DNA from: Alternaria dauci
Lineage: Eukaryota; Ascomycota; Dothideomycetes; Pleosporales; Pleosporaceae
NCBI RefSeq assembly: GCF_042100115.1
Contig: NC_091273.1
Span: 3,038,001 to 3,102,000 of the forward strand
Reading direction: 5' to 3'
Length of the DNA: 64,000 nucleotides
The translations under genes were made by a program, and so were the position numbers. Below the pieces are notes generated by a model. The model was not told the DNA's origin. It worked only from the letters and a program-made list of their open reading frames with translations, and searched no databases. Every line of letters begins with the position of its first letter. Positions within the stretch are counted from its first letter, which is position 1. This document shows positions 62,439-64,000 of this stretch, in pieces.

Positions 62439-64000
62439 GTTGATGATTGAAAGAGTGACGTGAGAAGTAGGCGTTCTCTGTTGGAAATCGCTAGACCTGC
62501 TGAGCGACGAAAGGAATGTGATAGCTGTGGTTGTTTGAAGTTTGCGAATCAAGAGGTACTTGATATAGACGGGGAGAGGGTTGTTGAGTCTAGCTCTTCG
62601 ATAACGCACAGCGACTGTAAAGAATGTGATCTGCCACTGGCAAGATGTGCAAAAGCAAAAGAAACAGAGAAGAAGTTCGGTACTGCTGTGAATAGCCTGT
62701 GATGAGAAGTGAAAAGGAGATGGATCCGTCCTAGGTTATATAAGGATGCTCGTTTCCAGCCCACATGGCTAGCCCGTGGCGGTCGGGAGGGAGACGTACA
62801 GCGGTGCAAGGACTAAGGAGCCTATGCCGGCGGATCATCGTGAAGAAGCATAGGCTATTCGACGAAGCAAGGCTTCTCTTGCAACGGCTGACGGGCTTCT
62901 TCGGCTGGCGTGCCCCTCCCGGTTTAGCGGCAGGGGAACGAGCGCAGGACAAGTGGTGTAATGTCAAAGTCCTAAGCTCTCGGCAGGCACGATACCAATG
63001 CCATTGGCCATGTGGTCATGACAGGAGCATTGTCCATGAAACAAAAAAAGCGGAGAGCGACTCAGATAGGAAAGCATTGGTGCGATGCTATGGCCAGGGG
63101 CCCGACGTCAGGTTTGAAGTTTGTGCCGATGGTCTGTGTGTCATGCAGGGGACTGCCGAATCCTGGCCTATCGATAACTCCATAGCTGGCAGAGCTAGCC
63201 ATGGTGTGGAGTGGCGATCACCTGCTAAAGCTGAAACGATCCGCACCCATTGCGAAAGTTGCTGCGGAGTCTCCCATTGGCAGGCGTGCTCATTCACAGA
63301 CACACTGGGCGTACGCCCATGGCTTGTCCGACAACGAACCAGCTGGCACAATCATGACTCCTCGTAGGCTACGCAGAGACTTACCGCCGTGGTTGCGACA
63401 CGGGCGGCAGTCTACATGCTAGAGAATGAAATGTCGCGGGCCGTTCATTATGACAAAGAGGTCTTTGATTGCAGGCCCTGCGGACGACAGGCCGCGTCGA
63501 TGACATCGAACTTCATGCGTCGCAAACTGGGTATCCCTACACATGCGCAAGGTCTTTCTGGGCCTCTTTCTTTTTAGCCGTCACATCTGTCACCCTCGAC
63601 AACATTAGACCCTGAATACTGTCCGCTTTCGTTCTGCGCATGGTTCATGATGGCGAACGCTGCTAATCTTGGAGATCGACACAATGCAAATGTCGTGGCC
63701 TCGTGTCTAGGTAGCTGCGCCACATCGCGGCCAGCATGCCCTCGGAGTAGGCGTCGGTGAAAACACAGAACATAAGTGTGGCGGGTCCTGGAATAAGGCC
63801 AGTGTGGCTGAGGCGTCGTGTTGCTTGCATGTCGTGACCCGGCGGCGGCGACCCGTGGGTCTCGCTCGCTACCAACACGCCGTCAACATCAGCTCGCGAT
63901 GGAAAAGCGCCATCGGTTCCAGACCCTCATCGCTCCGACGACTGATTGGTCGTATAGCAATTGCATCTTGTTTCACCAAATTGCTCACGCGTAAACAGCC
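62439..64000. other. LPMO promoter and unassigned right edge
   Basis: About 1.56 kb. TTATATAA at 62737-62744 lies about 300 bp upstream of the LPMO start. From 62765 several overlapping ORFs exist on both strands but none has recognisable features. A minus-strand ORF at 63663-63878 and a short plus-strand ORF starting at 63898 reach towards the right edge and could be parts of a gene beyond the window. Confidence 0.5.
62737..62744 (-). promoter_or_regulatory. TATA box candidate of the AA11 LPMO gene
   Basis: TTATATAA reads the same on both strands. It is the best TATA element upstream of the start at 62438 and would give a leader of about 270 nt. Confidence 0.5.

Noticed and set aside
62765..63367. 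200-codon plus-strand ORF
   Set aside because: High Arg, Cys and Trp content and no domain, start context or splicing support; typical of a random ORF in GC-rich DNA.
63663..63878. 71-codon minus-strand ORF near the right edge
   Set aside because: Composition is not impossible for a terminal exon, but no acceptor or homology can be judged because the sequence ends soon after.
63898..63993. Short plus-strand ORF (MEKRHRFQTLIAPTTDW...)
   Set aside because: 31 codons, ending in TAA before the window edge with no clear donor; cannot be supported as a first exon.

Overview
The window is nuclear DNA of a filamentous ascomycete, most likely a Dothideomycete of the Pleosporales type. This rests on gene content (AA11 chitin monooxygenase, fungal calcineurin A, PEX12, NUO-21/NDUFS4, a fungal-type SAM decarboxylase of over 500 residues) and on many short introns of about 45-70 nt with GTRNGY donors, CTAAC/CTAAT branch sites just upstream and YAG acceptors. 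The order-level assignment is inference. I can support 29 protein-coding genes, one of them cut by the left edge. Exon joins were built by hand from splice signals and reading-frame continuity, so boundaries are models.

Layout. 1-7.5 kb: the C-terminal end of a DNA polymerase delta POL32/Cdc27-type subunit, a pyridoxamine-phosphate-oxidase-like FMN protein, and two uncharacterised acidic, probably nuclear proteins. 7.5-11.2 kb: a long gap without a supportable gene. 11.2-15 kb: a secreted CE3-like SGNH hydrolase, a small four-exon gene with a perfect hairpin in its first exon, and a head-to-head pair of respiratory genes (complex I 21 kDa subunit and ATP synthase subunit f). 15.6-24 kb: a 1408-residue disordered protein, an SRPBCC-fold gene broken by one in-frame TAG, a BTB/POZ protein and an orphan. 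24.3-32.4 kb: gamma-tubulin complex GCP4, orphans, a decayed ORF with RIP-like stops, and a caleosin. 32.6-44.5 kb: secreted M28 aminopeptidase, PQ-loop membrane protein head-to-head with PEX12, MATE transporter, aldoxime dehydratase, and the TFIIH helicase XPB/Ssl2. 45-53.7 kb: a HID1-family protein, an epoxide-hydrolase-fold protein that has lost its catalytic residues, and S-adenosylmethionine decarboxylase with a long leader holding a single small upstream ORF. 54-64 kb: a nuclear-looking orphan, a mitochondrial protein resembling the fungal Mmc1 family, calcineurin A, and an AA11 chitin-active LPMO, then 1.5 kb with no supportable gene.

The genes are mostly core housekeeping functions interleaved with secreted enzymes and lineage-specific orphans. 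I see no biosynthetic cluster, CRISPR array, rRNA or convincing tRNA. The strongest functional linkage is the NDUFS4/ATP17 divergent pair, with 254 bp between start codons of two oxidative-phosphorylation subunits. The most unusual items are the pseudoenzyme epoxide hydrolase, the in-frame TAG in the SRPBCC gene, the hairpin just after a start codon, and the spliced uORF candidate ahead of SAM decarboxylase.
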